This document shows positions 1 through 12,854 of a DNA stretch of 64,000 bases, one piece after another. The notes beneath the pieces were generated by a model, which was not told the DNA's origin, searched no databases, and saw only the letters and a list, made by a program, of their open reading frames with translations. This DNA is from Burhinus oedicnemus (lineage: Eukaryota > Chordata > Aves > Charadriiformes > Burhinidae), in contig VFFE01007078.1 in assembly GCA_008921705.1 (NCBI GenBank), forward strand, positions 939,714 to 1,003,713, given 5' to 3'. The stretch's first letter is position 1. The number at the start of each line of letters is the position of its first letter. The position numbers and the translations under genes are program-made.

Positions 1-2482
1 CAGCATGCAGTGTTGATAGCAAGGTTCCACTGCTGATCTCTGCTGCAAAGCCTCCCACAGGAGACCAGGATAAAATTTTATTTTGGCTGAGAGCTGGCTA
101 ACTGCAAACCTGAACATCCTCTTATAAGAGCACACAATTCATTAGCATCAAGGTTCAGCAAATAACAGGAGATTTTGCTGCCCTCCTTGTACTGTAACCC
201 CTCAAGGGCAATGGGTATTTGTCAGGAGAAATGCTGCATTCCACAAGTGTGAGATTTCCTGTGTGGCTGCAATATGCTTCAATTACCACTACTGTACATG
301 TAGAATAATTTCACTGCAATACAAAGGGGGTACCAAATATTAGGAAGGTACAATCTTTTGTGCTGTTGTGTATGGCTACATAAGAGGCAGTGAAAAGAAA
401 GGTCTGATAGTTTGTCTCCCACTTTTCAACGTTAAGGTTAAAGTATTTATATTCAGTTAAATAAAAATACTTACCAATCACGATACGTAAAAAGCAAAGC
501 CTACTTGTTGGAAAGCAGAAATGGCAAATACCACATGCCATGCTGAGAAAGTTTCTCATTTAGATATCTGACTTCTCTTTCCTGAGCACAGCAAGTCACT
601 AGAAGTTTTGGGGAAGTTTATAGATCCATGCAAATGATTGGGTTTTGTGTCACTCAAGGCTGCACCTCAAACCAAACCTCCTTACTTTTTACCTGACCAG
701 GAAATAAGAACAGAGAAAACAATTGTACATTATATAAAAGATAATGCAACACAACAGCACATTACTGAGTGAACTTAATTATAAAAATAGGTCCCTTTCA
801 GTCACAGGTTTCTGCTTCCATCCCAAATAATCAGATTCAGAGATTAAGATAGCTAGAAAATGCCACTTCAATACACAGTGTTCAAACACCAAAACTGACA
901 TCGTCCAAAAGAAACATCAAGAGACACTGCCCTCTCCACCTGCAGAAATCACTATAGCATAATTCAGGGTGTTTGCCAGTGTAGGCCATCATGAAATCGG
1001 CAGAGAAGTGGCAGATCCTGACATTTCAAATGAGATGAAAACAGAGAATGAGACTAATGAAGAGGTGGAATGTGGGCAATAAAAATGTACCCACATCACA
1101 TATGCCAAGTAAACAGAAGAATGCCTGGTACCTCAAGCTTGGATACTGAGAATAAGAAAAATTTGCACAAAGTTAGCTGTATGTGCACCGCAATAGACAG
1201 CCTTAAGCTAGCAGCCAGTTTCCTGGGACAAAGGTTACTGACTGCTAAACCTAATTTAAAACAAAACCAAACCAAACCTATCTGGAACAGAACTAACTAG
1301 GTAAGCATGTGCATGAGGGAGGTAGTTCCAGAAGAAGAAGTGCAATATACTTGATACTATTCTCTGTCTTCTTACTTCAGATCAGTACCCTGGTCACAGT
1401 GTAGAGTCTGAGCAAGTGAAACTTCCCTAAGGAAACTCGGAGCGTTTGTGACTCACAAATTAGAAATTAGTTAAGCTCAATCACCTCAAAAGAGAATAAG
1501 CGTAGCAGCAAGACGTGAGGGTGAAAAAACAAACCAACAAACCCACAACTACACCAAGCACCACTGCCCCACCTTCCCCTCCACACACATCCTCCCCAAA
1601 ATCCACATGAAAAGTGTTATGCATAAGGTCAGTCCTCTATGAATTGAGTAAAAAATTACAGGAAAGTGCAGTTGTATCACTACTTTGGGGAATGTAGCAT
1701 GCCTCAGTCAATAACAGATAGCACGTGCCCAGGCACTGAGGGACAACAGGCACAAAGCTCCCTTTCCCCATACTTCTCTACAAGACTGCATGCTACACAA
1801 TCAGTTTCCTTCTTCATTTGCACGCCTTCCTATCTCAAGGAAGAGTTTACTTTTGTTGTCTCTGAGGTAGTAAGTTTGTCTGAAGTGGGGATTGCCCATT
1901 TGTTATGTTGACAAACACCACTGCTGTGTCTGATCAAGGCCTGCAGGTGCTACCCACACTACAAATAACTGATAAAAACTGAGAATAATTCCTTCCCTGA
2001 TGACAGATTGTTATCAGTTTGTGTTACCAGGATAGTTCACTGCTCTCCAATACCTCTTAGACATAAAGGAACAAAGCTTTTAAGCATGGGGGGGAAGAAA
2101 AAGATTAAAGATGGAAAAGCAACAGGAAATTAAAAGGGCTCTGGGAATCTCCTTTTTCACCCCAAGCCTGTGTAAAGCCTCAATCAACACTAGGCCTTCA
2201 CACCCTGTTTACCTCCAAGAGAATGTCCCCTCTTATTAAACTGATGGAGACTTCAGTCTTTCAGAGCAGAGTCTTAGCCAGCACTCCCCTTCCCCTAAAA
2301 GCAGATTATTTTTCCCAGCTCTGATCATTGGGTAAGCTTAGATCATCTGAACGGGTCTAATTTTTCTCCAGACCCCAAAACTCTTGTCTTCCTCCAAGGC
2401 CAATAACAACGACTAGTCAGAAGCCCTCCTTATATCAGAGTCCTATTTATAGAACTTAGATCATTTTTAAAACAAAAGACAA
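1..2482. other. No gene recognised
   Basis: Unique-looking AT-rich sequence. Short ORFs (311-559, 1070-1300, 1666-1911) have no recognisable content. A tiny candidate exon at 475-500 (minus) has a strong donor, ATTG|GTAAGTATT, but is only 26 bp. A 45-bp in-frame segment at 2213-2257 is weaker still. Confidence 0.6.
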
Positions 2483-2576
2483 GTGGTTTGGTGGGGGTTT
2501 TTTGGTTGGGTTTGATTTTTTTGTTTGTTTGGTTTTTAGGGTGTTTTTGTTGGTTTGTTTTTTGGTGGTTTTTTTG
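2483..2576 (+). repeat. T/G-only low-complexity tract
   Basis: Over roughly 94 bases this stretch contains only T and G apart from two A (2514 and 2538), with runs such as GGTGGGGGTTTTTT. The extreme strand asymmetry creates a hydrophobic pseudo-ORF (2488-2757) that should not be read as a gene. Confidence 0.85.
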
Positions 2577-3476
2577 CAATTGTTTCAGGTTCATCTGGCC
2601 CTGTATGAACTTACCTTCTCAACTTCAGAAAGGCACTGAAACTTCACAGCATACAACTTTTGGCAAAATAACACACGTTATCACCTCTTGGAAACAGGAA
2701 TTTCGAATTCACCTGTTGTGGGATTTCTTGGAGTTGTCTTTGTTTGGGTTTTTTTAAACTTGTATGCACATACAAACTCTCAGGAAAGTCACCCTATTGC
2801 TACTGAGAATTACCTTCTTCTCTTTGCCCTAAAAGGGACTGGTGAATTGCTTTCATGTAGGGAGTTCAATAATGCACGATAGTTTTTCTTCATTGACCTC
2901 ATAACATAAGATATTAACAGAAAGGAGGTTATCGCGTAACACCATCAACAACATTGTTACATCCAAAGTTACATAGTTCCTGTTGATGATTTTTAGTACT
3001 CAGTTTAATTTCACCCATTTCTCTGCAATGCATAAAATTCTTATGTATTAATTCATCCAGATAATCTACAGTGTCTTCCATACAGAAATCTTCATGTGAA
3101 AATTATTATTTATGAGGTGTCAAGTGAACAGTATTACAGCTGTAAGAGACTATTCGGTAGAGACATGGGACACATTAAATTTTAAGAAACTGACACACCT
3201 TGTTAATTAGAAATGCCAACATTTGACATTTTTATTCCCAAGAAAATTGATTTATTATAGATCCATTTAATTTTGGGGAAAAAGCTGATGTGAATTCTGA
3301 TTCGCAGTCCACAAAGGTAGATTTCCAGCCACAGTGCAGTACAGTTTCAGATCACCTTATGTAGAGCAAATACATATAAATGAAATGCACAGAGCCCTGT
3401 ATATCTAAAACTCTGAGTAAGCACTACCATGTAAAAGAACTGATTTCCATCCACTTGCCAGTTCCTCATTTCTCAC

Positions 3477-3518
3477 CTGGGACTGCGCAAAGCGCTTTTT
3501 AAGCAGTTCTTCTAGTAG
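3477..3518 (-). other. Candidate micro-exon, 42 bp
   Basis: Minus-strand donor CCCAG|GTGAGAAAT and acceptor TTAGTTTTCTTCTAG enclose exactly 14 codons (LLEELLKKRFAQSQ), phase 0 at both ends. The acceptor lies inside a perfect 9-bp inverted repeat (3507-3527). Chance is a serious alternative at this length. Confidence 0.18.
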
Positions 3519-4740
3519 CTAGAAGAAAACTAATGCTTCAACCACTCAGTAAACATAGCTATGCCACTGACCAGCAGTTGCTTTTTTTGGTTTTGTTTAT
3601 TTTTGTGAAAATAAAAAAAGATGAGATAAGAATACAAATGGAATATACACGTTCCTGATTTTCAAAGTGATTTTTATACCTAGCAGTTCTAAGAAGGGCT
3701 GTTGATGCACAGTGAACAGATTTCCTTCTATAGCTGTGCAATACCATCATAAAGCACTGATCAGACAGACTTAGGGCGGGGTTTTTTCCAGAAATCTTAG
3801 TATTTCCCTGCATCAGGGTACTTAAAACATCGGAGCAAACTGCTTTAAGCATCAGTGTAAAAAACATGGAAAAGCCCACTGATTTCAACCATGCTACAAA
3901 TTTATATTCTTCCCTAATCCAAACGTACAAGTGTCACGTGACCAACTTTACAGCCTCCTAATAAATTAATCGTAGTGGTCAATAAATTCACACAACTATA
4001 GTAATAGAGATCATAGTGATTCACATGTCAACATCGAGTTAAAGTGAGGAGGAGAGAGTGAGGTGCACATAACTTGCCACTGACCAAAGAACCTACACCG
4101 GGACTAAGAGGGTACTTCTTGACTATTCAGGGCTGTATTTGGAGGGTTTGCAGGCCAAAGCCCATCAGCACTGATCCTTTCAGTCTGAGTAAAATAAGAG
4201 CTGGCTAATTGATATGACTGTGTCATAGTTTATATGAAACTTCATTTTATTTTTCAATGTGTAACAGCAAGTTTGTGTGTTTGAGCTTCTTTATCATTTA
4301 TGTGGAACATGAATGCTTCTGCAAAACAAACACAGCAAAACCTGCTCATAAGGGGCACCAAAGGGACTTCTACTTCTCAGCTCTTTGTAGCAGCTGGTTG
4401 AATAAAGCAGGGTAATGAGATTGCACTCGGACAGCTGAGATTTACTGGCTGCGAGAAGTAGTGCTGCCCCAAGCAAAGAAAGTAACTTAAATAGCTCTGG
4501 CTCCAGGGATACCTTGGATGTATTAACATTGTCTTCAAGAGTTATCAGTATGCCAAGTTCCCCCTGTGCAGAATGCACAGGCAAATCTTCTGCTGGGGTG
4601 GGGTTAGTGTGCAAAGAGAGTAATGGAGAGGCCATTTGAAACATCTGGAGCATCTCTCAGCTTGAATATAACATACAGGAAGAGAAGGTTCAAGGGAAAG
4701 ATGCAGTAAGAAAGGCAAACAAAAAAAAAAAACAGGGCAA

Positions 4741-4751
4741 GGGGGGGGGGG

Positions 4752-4790
<39 letters not shown>
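4741..4790 (+). repeat. G11-A39 homopurine junction
   Basis: Eleven G (4741-4751) followed by 39 A (4752-4790), then GAGAGAGACA. An A12 run lies just upstream (4721-4732). The whole 4716-4800 stretch is almost purine only. Its exact length is unreliable in most assemblies. Confidence 0.95.
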
Positions 4791-4793
<3 letters not shown>

Positions 4794-4799
4794 AGAGAC

Positions 4800-7700
4800 A
4801 ATAAAGAAATCGAGCTAGAAGAATATTCCAGAATTAGAAGCAAAGAACTAGTCTGCAGACTCCTCTTACACCTTTTTTAAATCCAAATTATTGCAGACTA
4901 TCCTATAAAGAACTGTTGCATTAAGTTACACTATAGGTTTCACCTGCGTCCCTACAAGTGCTTTTGCCCAGATTACATACAATCCATGAATTTATTCTTT
5001 AGTGCTTGCTGTAATTTGAGTGCAGGAGTTGTTAAAGGTCCTTCTGCATTTAGAAATAAGCCTTGGACATTTGGCACAGAGAATGCTGCAATTTGTCCAC
5101 AGAGACACTAGTGAGAATAGACCAAGTGACAGCACACAAACGCAGGAGGGAATCCGTTCAGACTCCATGCCAATCATATGGTCTAATTGTGCAGCAGATT
5201 TACCTTTAGCTGCGTCACCATAGTTATTTCCCAACAGTTCATTTTGGAAAAGGTGCAGGAAAATGTTAGAAAAAATAAAGCTTTATGAGAGTCTTCCAGA
5301 CACCACTAGTAAATATCAAAAACTGCTGAAGGTAAGTGGAGGATGAAGGCAACAGAAAGAACAAAAGACATAGTTTTTCTTTTTTTCCTACTGATGTTCT
5401 GAGATGCCATTTCAAAAGGGTTTATCTCAAAGTATACAGACACATGCTAGAGGCTGAGCATAATTATTTAGACTCACTGACTCAGATGTTACCTTTAACT
5501 GGTTTGTCAGTTGTCATGCACCATCTGACAATCATGCTGAAGAGATGAAGTTCAAGCAAGACTGCACGTGTACTTTCTAACTATAGTGCTGTATATTGCA
5601 AAGTGACTGTCAAAGACAGAAACCTGAAGAGCAGCTCTTCAGGTAGATTTTTACACTAGTAAGATGTGAAACAGGAGTGCCACGTACTCATCTATGAAAC
5701 ACTGGCCTCTGGTTTACATACCAGGGTTTAAGATCAGAGACCTGCAGAGCTACTATACTTAAGCTAAGGTGCCAAGGGTATGAAGCATTCTGAACTGTTA
5801 TCAATATTTTGCTGTCAGAATGTGAGGTCATATCAAAAAAGCTTTTGCACAAGTCTGCCCTTAACAGTTAATCTAATCTTAACAGTGTGGATATAACAAG
5901 TCATTACGTGTTTCTAAAGCTGTAGATGTCACTAATCTAAAAGAGTTTGCAGACACTCTGGAGGGACAGAATCAAAATTATTTTGAAATCTGTTCATTGA
6001 AGAACGGTATCCTTTCCATGTGCTCTGTGACAAAAACAATCAAGACTGACAGACTGGAAAATGTCTTGCTTTGCTGCAAAAATAATGATGCCCCAGTATT
6101 TGCTAAATTAAGCCCACCTCTGCTGGTATTTGTTCTGTCCCACTAGCAGGAGGTAAAAAAGGGAGTCAGAGTGACATGTTCTAGGCAGCACTGAACTGTA
6201 CCTCAGGATATCCAACCTTAGTAAGTACAGAGTAATTTACTAAATTTTTTTACAGTTCATGTGAATTTATGTAGTGACAATCATTAAGCTCTTAGGACGC
6301 ACAGCAATGAAGCATCACTACCTATGAAGAACAAGACTTGAATACTGTGGTATTCTTTGTTCCATGTAGTCACCTCAGCTATTACAAAATAGCACACTAT
6401 GGACACTTATGTAGCTATGTTCAGTCATGCTTTCTAAGCCACTTCAAAGAATTTCAGAACAAAGACTTCAGATAAAGTGACAAAGGAAAACTCTACATAT
6501 ACAAATTACAGTTACAATCAAGACCTATACTGCTACTACCGCTGTTTATACTTGAAATGACAAGGAGTAGAATTTAAGTGAAGCTTTAAAGAAACAACTC
6601 ACATATAATCCTAATGTAATCTCTTTATTTTCATATATTTCCTGAAAGAGGCTCTTGCAGTATTCTTAACCATTTGACATTGCAGGTATGTCTAGTCACT
6701 ATGATTAAGGGAAATAAACATATTCAGAATAACTCATCTCCACTAATTCCTATAAGGAAAAGAAAATGAAATTAAAATAATCCCTGCATTTTAGGCACAT
6801 TGGCCCCTAAAATGTACTAGGAACTATAAAGTAATTACAGTTGCTTAGAATATCTTAAAAAAAATACTGGCTGAAATATTTCTACCTTCATTTAAGACAC
6901 CAAATCATTGAAACCAAATGCTTTGCTCAGGAAATATGTAAAATGTCTCTTCTTGAAAACAGGGCCTGAAGGTGACAAAAAGGCACTCTTTTAGCTGAAC
7001 AGTCATGCGCCCTAGTGTTTTTTGTTTAGGAAACAGAGGCCAAAGTTTCTGAAAGTGTGGCTGAGATAGACATACCAAATTATTACAGGTAATTCTTTTA
7101 AAAGCTTTGAAATGTGCCAACTGAATCAAACTTGATTTCCTTTTTATTTGACTAGATTTTAACTTTTCCTGTACCAAACCAGGGAACACTTCTAAAAGCT
7201 GCATTTTTTCATGGAATGGTCCATAATGCTTGGGATTTACATCTGCATGGAGGGCACATGCAAGGTAGTACCTCACAGAGGATTCCTGTTATATGTTTTC
7301 TGTTCATGATGTTAAAAAAAAAAAATGAAACAACAAAACCCAATGACATTACCAGACTTCATAACAAAACCAGGAAAACTGAGCTTCAAAATTATGGGTT
7401 TAAAAGAAGATTTATCAAATGCACAAACAAAAAATGGGAAGCCTTGACACACACACCAGATTACATCTTTGAAATATTACAGACGCTTCAGAGTATGCTG
7501 ACCATGTAGATTCTAATGGCAGTGCAGCACCTGAAAATGTACAATAGATAACGGTTGTTCTACGTTGCAATATCATGCCCTTTAAGACCGTGACTGGATC
7601 AAGTAGAATCCTCTAGTGAGAAGTGGAAAATTGTTCTTCCTGTTCAAGCTACCTCATTTTCAGAGAGGGAATCTTCAGACTAGCGTAAAGGCAGGCAGAG

Positions 7701-7988
7701 AAAGAGGTAGACAGCAAGAAGAGCTCAGCAAGATCTGGGACCCTGCAGTTTATTCAAAGACCAGAAGACTACTGAGAAAAGCAGATAGAGTTATTAAAAG
7801 TAACAGCAAAATACCAGCTCTGGGGTTGGCCATCAATGTTGGATACCAACAGGTATGAAGGAAATCTGAAAATACTACACTGTAATAAATTTGGTGAGTG
7901 ATACATTAAGCATAAAAAACAAAAGTGTCCAAATGCATAATGGGAAAACAAAGTATCAAATTCTCACTGAAAACCGGCATCACGGTAT
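4800..7988. other. No gene recognised
   Basis: Unique AT-rich sequence. The 123-codon minus-strand ORF at 6905-7276 has an acceptor-like CTCCATGCAG before it and GTATGT inside, but no family resemblance. Confidence 0.55.
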
Positions 7989-8464
7989 AGGAGGGACACT
8001 GAGGTGCTGGAGCATGTCCAGAGAAGGGCAACAAAGCTGGTGAGGGGTCTGGAGAACATGTCTTATGAGGAGCAGCTGAAGGAATTAGGATTGTTTAGTC
8101 TGGAGAAGAGAAGGCTGAGGGAGACCTTGTTGTTCTCTACAACTGCCTGAAAGGAGGTTGTAGTGAGATGGGAGCTGGTCTCCCAAGTAACTAGCGATAG
8201 GACAAGAGGAAACGGGTTCAAGTTGCACCAGGGGAGGTTTAGGCTGGACATTAGGAACAAATTTTTCACAGAAAGAGTTATCAGACACTGGAACAGGCTG
8301 CCCAGGGAGGTGGTTGAGTCACCATCCCTAGATGTGTTTAAAAGTCATGTAGATGTGGTGCTTAGAGACATGGTTTAGCGGCAAACCTGGTAGAGTAGGG
8401 TCAATGGTTGGACTAGATGATCTTAAAGGTCTTTTCCAACCTAAATGATTCCACGATTCTATGA
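7989..8464 (+). mobile_element. CR1 LINE, 5'-truncated, with 3' end
   Basis: This is the 3' part of a CR1 non-LTR retrotransposon in the plus orientation. It opens with the typical ORF2 tail (gagggacactgaggtgctgg, then the 'agaagggcaacaaagctgg' block) and runs to the terminal 'ttccaacctaaatgattcc' and ATTCTATG-type tail near 8455-8464. The last part of ORF2 is still readable at 8163-8378: the C-terminal peptide includes [13 protein letters not shown] and [14 protein letters not shown], the conserved end of CR1 reverse transcriptase. A different frame is needed upstream, so the ORF is broken. The 5' truncation is normal for CR1. Its last ~140 bp nearly match the inverted copy at 26801-26946, so both come from the same subfamily. 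Confidence 0.95.
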
Positions 8465-9128
8465 AAATGTGTTAAAAATGGGCGCCTGTTTCCAAAAGAT
8501 CCTCTAGAACACTTTGTCAGGCTTTATTTTCCAGTTAACTCCTAAAACACAATTTCTTCTCAGGACGATCTCAGATTAAAATAGGGTCCATTCTGTTTCA
8601 GATTGCTTCCTATCCCCACCTTTTTTCTCTCCAATATTTAATCAAAGTGCGAATGTTGCCATATATCTGATGTAACACTGTCAAGAAAGGAAAATAGAAT
8701 TTGTAGCCTGAACTTTAATTTTATTTTACTTTATGCTAAAATTTCCAAGTCACCAGTGATTTCACCTGTTTTGCCCCCAAATGTATTTACTGAAAGGGAA
8801 AAAGCCTTTCTGATGGCATCTATGACAATAAAGTATTGGTATACATTAGAGAAGCAGCATGACAGCCAAAACGTATGCAAGAGGCTGATTTCCCCCTCCC
8901 TGCCATCGGTATATAGCCATTCCTGTTGCAGAGCTTAAGCCAGGCTACAGCAGTGCCAAGCTTTAGCTGCAGATGAATTCTTTCCAGTATGTTTTTCAAT
9001 GTCATTTCTAGACACATTTTTACTGCAAATTCAATTCCCAAAGGAGCTCAAGCACTTTGCAAACTCTGTGAAGGACTGTACCTCAACAGGTTGTTAACTT
9101 TTGGAGTGAAAGGCAAGTAAATACTTAC

Positions 9129-9275
9129 CAGCGGGTGACAACAGTTATGGGTAAAGGTAGTTTAGGACCAGTACCTATCAGAAAGAGGTCTCCAATATAT
9201 GTAACGTAATTAAAATGTAATTCAATGCTACCAGGATATGAGCCATGGATTTTATAATGCCATACTTCAGCGCTT
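9129..9275 (-). other. Candidate coding exon, 147 bp
   Basis: Typical exon length with an excellent donor, CGCTG|GTAAGTATTT, on the minus strand. The frame is open for 48 codons and contains SAEVWHYKIHGSYPGSIELH and FLIGTGPKLPLPITVVTR. It is richer in Gly and Pro than a random translation of AT-rich DNA. The acceptor is the weak point: GTCAAG or AAGAAG around 9273-9277, without a good pyrimidine tract. The frame is blocked by a stop about 25 bases further upstream. The protein is not recognised. Confidence 0.3.
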
Positions 9276-9365
9276 CTTGACGGACATTTTGTAACCATAT
9301 TGAAGTTTCACAGTATGAGTTGTTAAGTTTAACACATTAAACACATACAACACCACATATCTTAC

Positions 9366-9449
9366 CTGAACTCAATTAGGGATAGCTCATACCTTTGCCA
9401 TATAAGCATGTCAGGTTCGTAAACATAGAAAGAGTTAAGAAGGGTCAAA
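9366..9449 (-). other. Candidate coding exon, 84 bp
   Basis: The minus-strand donor TTCAG|GTAAGATATG is near consensus and the acceptor TTTCTTACCACAAG is acceptable. After one base the frame encodes 27 residues including LLNSFYVYEPDMLIWQRYEL and leaves two bases. Only about 90 bp separate it from the next candidate, 9129-9275, a length typical of short avian introns. The two phases agree. No family is recognised. Confidence 0.28.
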
Positions 9450-9856
9450 CTTGTGGTAAGAAATTTACCATGTTTGAATATAACTTTACATTTTTAATAC
9501 ATACTTAATACTCCTAGTCTCCTAACATGTGAGGACAGATCTTGCTCCAGCTTTCAGTGGACACGAAACCCAAGTAAGAATATCAACCAGCTAACTGAAA
9601 CATGATTGCTCTTTTAATATGAGGCTTTGGCCTTTTTCTGTAGTGAGATATTCAATATTTAATGCAACAAACCACACTGTCTCCAACTTACAGATATTAT
9701 TAACAGTTGAATCATCACAAGGTATCTTTGGATGGGTATATAAAGACAGACTTCATAAAAATTCACAAACTGATTTTCAAGTTTAAGCAACAACAAAATT
9801 CCTTGCAAAATAACAAGTTAAACAAGCAGATTCTTCTAGTTACATGCTTACAAAAG

Positions 9857-9886
<30 letters not shown>
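9857..9886 (+). repeat. Poly-A tract, 30 bp
   Basis: Uninterrupted A30 flanked by CAAAAG and GAATTC. No LINE 3' end is recognisable immediately upstream, so it may be a bare microsatellite or an old retrotransposed tail. Confidence 0.95.
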
Positions 9887-9888
<2 letters not shown>

Positions 9889-12148
9889 ATTCCCTGAATC
9901 TCATATCAGTTCAAGAGAAACTAAAATATTTTTACCTGGGAATTCATTCTGCCTTGCTCCCAATGCCACTGCCTCCTATGGGCTTCTTTTTGTAAGAACC
10001 TTCCAGTCATCAGAAGTACGAAGTCCTAGTGATACCAGAAGTAAATAAATTGAACATTATATTATTTAAGGTAATGAATTCATGTTATATTCTGATAGTG
10101 TAATTTACAAAAACTGAAATAAAAGTATCCTGGAGGATATTCGAAATGTCATATCAAATTAAATCTAAAGGCAAAAACTAGCCTTCTGCTTTCTAAATGC
10201 ACAATGATTCCATGCTAAAAGTGTACATTCCTTCAAAGGAAAAAAGCTGACACAAGGGACCTAAGTTACCAACGGACAGAGAGAACAGTGAATTACTGTT
10301 CTGTATGACTTACAGATTAAAGAAGATTGGGAAATGTAATTTGGATGACAGAGTATCTTTGAGGTTTTCATGAAAAGGAACATAAGGAACATATGGAGCA
10401 TCAGTGTCAGATTAACATCTAAATATGGTCAGATCACTGAATACTCCTGCACCTTTCAATACTGTTTCATCACACTATGCCTAAGAGGTAACTTCCAAAT
10501 AATTCCTATTAGAGAATGTACTAATTAACTGAGCAGAATGACACTGAGAAAGTCCTGTCAGTGTAAGTCAATGATTAAATCTGGCACATAACTTTTAATG
10601 TTTTTGAAAAATAGTTAGGTAAGATTTTCAATTAATGTATATTAAGTAGAGATTTACAGATTTCAAAGGCTTTTTAACAGTTTAACCATTTAACAACCAT
10701 TTCAAATCTTCAATAAAACATTATTTGATAACAGACGTTAGTCTCCTGTTTCTAAATCCAAAGGCAAGGAAGAATACCTTAAAAAACAGTCCTGTTTACA
10801 ATTTTGTCTCAAGAGAGAAGGGTAAAAAAAAAAAAGTAGTACTTCAATAGAAAGCAATAATGAAAAACAGTTTCCTATTTACAGGAGCTAATTACGTTTA
10901 CTAAAAAAAAAAAAGAAGAAAAATTCAGAAATGACTTTCAGTAAAATGCAAATATTAGCAAAGGCATATAAATAAAAAACCCAATAGAATTGCTTGGTGT
11001 GATTTTGCAATCACAGCTTTCAGAAGCAGAGAGCTGAAAAAGAATAAAAAGTAAGTTGCTTCCAATAACACAGAATTAATAATGTTACAGCTACCCAGTC
11101 AACAGAGGCAGAAAATGGGTAACTAGAGGAGAGTGACAGAACCAGCTTTTAGTGACATAGTGATAAAAAGGAGCTAAAAAGCAGCAGAAAACACTGATGC
11201 AAACAAGTATTTGTAAATACCAGATGAAGAGCAGCTGAAAGCAATAACTCAGGCTATAACATGGCTGATAAAGCAGCCTTGCAACATTCAAATCACCTAC
11301 AGTCCCAGGAGTCCTTTTTTGTGAGGAGCAAATAACTCATTGTTTTGATAGAGCAGTAAATTTCATACATAATTTTGAAGTGCTGAAATAAGATGCATCC
11401 CTTAGGAAAGCAGACAGTTTCCAAGTAATTGAGAAATGGACATTGAAAATGGAATTACAATGCAGTTTGGATAGAATAATTCCCATACGGAGAGATTCCT
11501 GCAGAGCAGGACATCCTTATTATTAGACTCCTCTTGGTGCCTGGAAGCAGCATTGCTTCTACTGTTTGACTCTGCACTGGCGATTTCTGAACATTCCACC
11601 TCATCTATATGGGAAGAGGTGATGTAACATACCAAAAGAACAATAAGGTACAGGTTATAAGAAAGGATGTACAGGCTTTATAGTAAAGTCTCCCACAGCC
11701 ATCTATGGGTGCACAGAAACTTCAACAGAGGATTGCAAGAACGTATTTGAGCATCTTAACTTGCTTCCTCCCTTAAAAGCAGGCAGGTATCAAACAGGTT
11801 TTACATATAACCATGCTCCCACCCATACACTTTGCCAAATAAGCCCCTCAGAGCCCACCTAAAGGTCACATAGGTCTAGCTAATAAGAGCATGGCAAAGC
11901 CCAGAATGAAATGTCACTTCAATATTATCAAAAACTGCCTCTAAGCATGTGTCTTCACTATGTTTAAGTGATCCTGAAGTAGAGAGAAATATGTGGATGG
12001 ACCTTGGGCCAATAATAAATCCAACAGCAATGGAGCCTCAGAATGCAGATGGATGACATAAATGTGTGGGAAACAAATTAGACGCAATAAAATAATTGAA
12101 CATTAGTCTTTATATAATTAATTTGTTACTAACTGACATTAATTGTAC

Positions 12149-12202
12149 CTTTCCTCTTGGATTTCTGTGAAGTTATTCTCAATCACATAGTTTCTAATTT
12201 GC
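12149..12202 (-). other. Candidate coding exon, 54 bp
   Basis: Minus-strand acceptor CTGCTTTCTCACAAGGCTTCAG and donor AAAG|GTACAATT enclose a frame encoding QIRNYVIENNFTEIQEE, with one base before and two after. It connects in phase to 9366-9449. The alternative frame starting at the first base meets a stop at its third codon. The protein is not recognised. Confidence 0.2.
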
Positions 12203-12825
12203 CTGAAGCCTTGTGAGAAAGCAGCATGTGCAATAACACAGGGCGATTCTTCCCATAGCTCCCTGCTGTTATATTCTAAATGTTTCCTCTTTGCACAGAC
12301 TCATCCCTCTTTTCTACACATCTGTATTAGAAGTAGAGCCTTTACACCTGCTGAAGGCTTTTGTCATCTACATGCTGTATACAACAGATTAAAGCTAGCA
12401 TCAGGAAAGAATCAGAATTTATAGCTTTGAGAAGGCATTCTAGTTTTTGCTAAAAATATCCCTGCATACTCCCATTAACAATAACAAAACCTACAAATAT
12501 GAGTCCCCTCTCTGAGCATTCAGCTCTAAAATTGCCCCAGATCCTGACGAACAGCATGCAATTAAACTAACAAGATCAGAACGAGAACAGAACAGGAATC
12601 AGATTTCTAAACCTCTCTGGAGGGTGTCACATCTGCACACATGTTGATAGGACTATTCCCTTTACTTTGGCGATTATACTGCGAACTGTTTATAACTCTT
12701 TCTGAAACTAATAAGAAATGCACTTCAATAGAGCTTCACCCACCGACAGCCTACAAGTTCTTTATGCAGGAACTTTCCCTTTCATAAAAAATTCTTAACT
12801 GCTTCCACTGACCTGTTTGATGGTC

Positions 12826-12854
12826 TTTTTTTTTTTTTTTGTGGGGGTGTGTGT
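12826..12854 (+). repeat. T15 tract followed by G5/(TG)n
   Basis: T15 (12826-12840), then GTGGGGGTGTGTGTG. Simple T/G-rich sequence. Confidence 0.9.

Noticed and set aside
9707..10048. 113-codon plus-strand ORF
   Set aside because: It runs through the A30 tract (a poly-lysine run), so the open frame is a low-complexity artefact.
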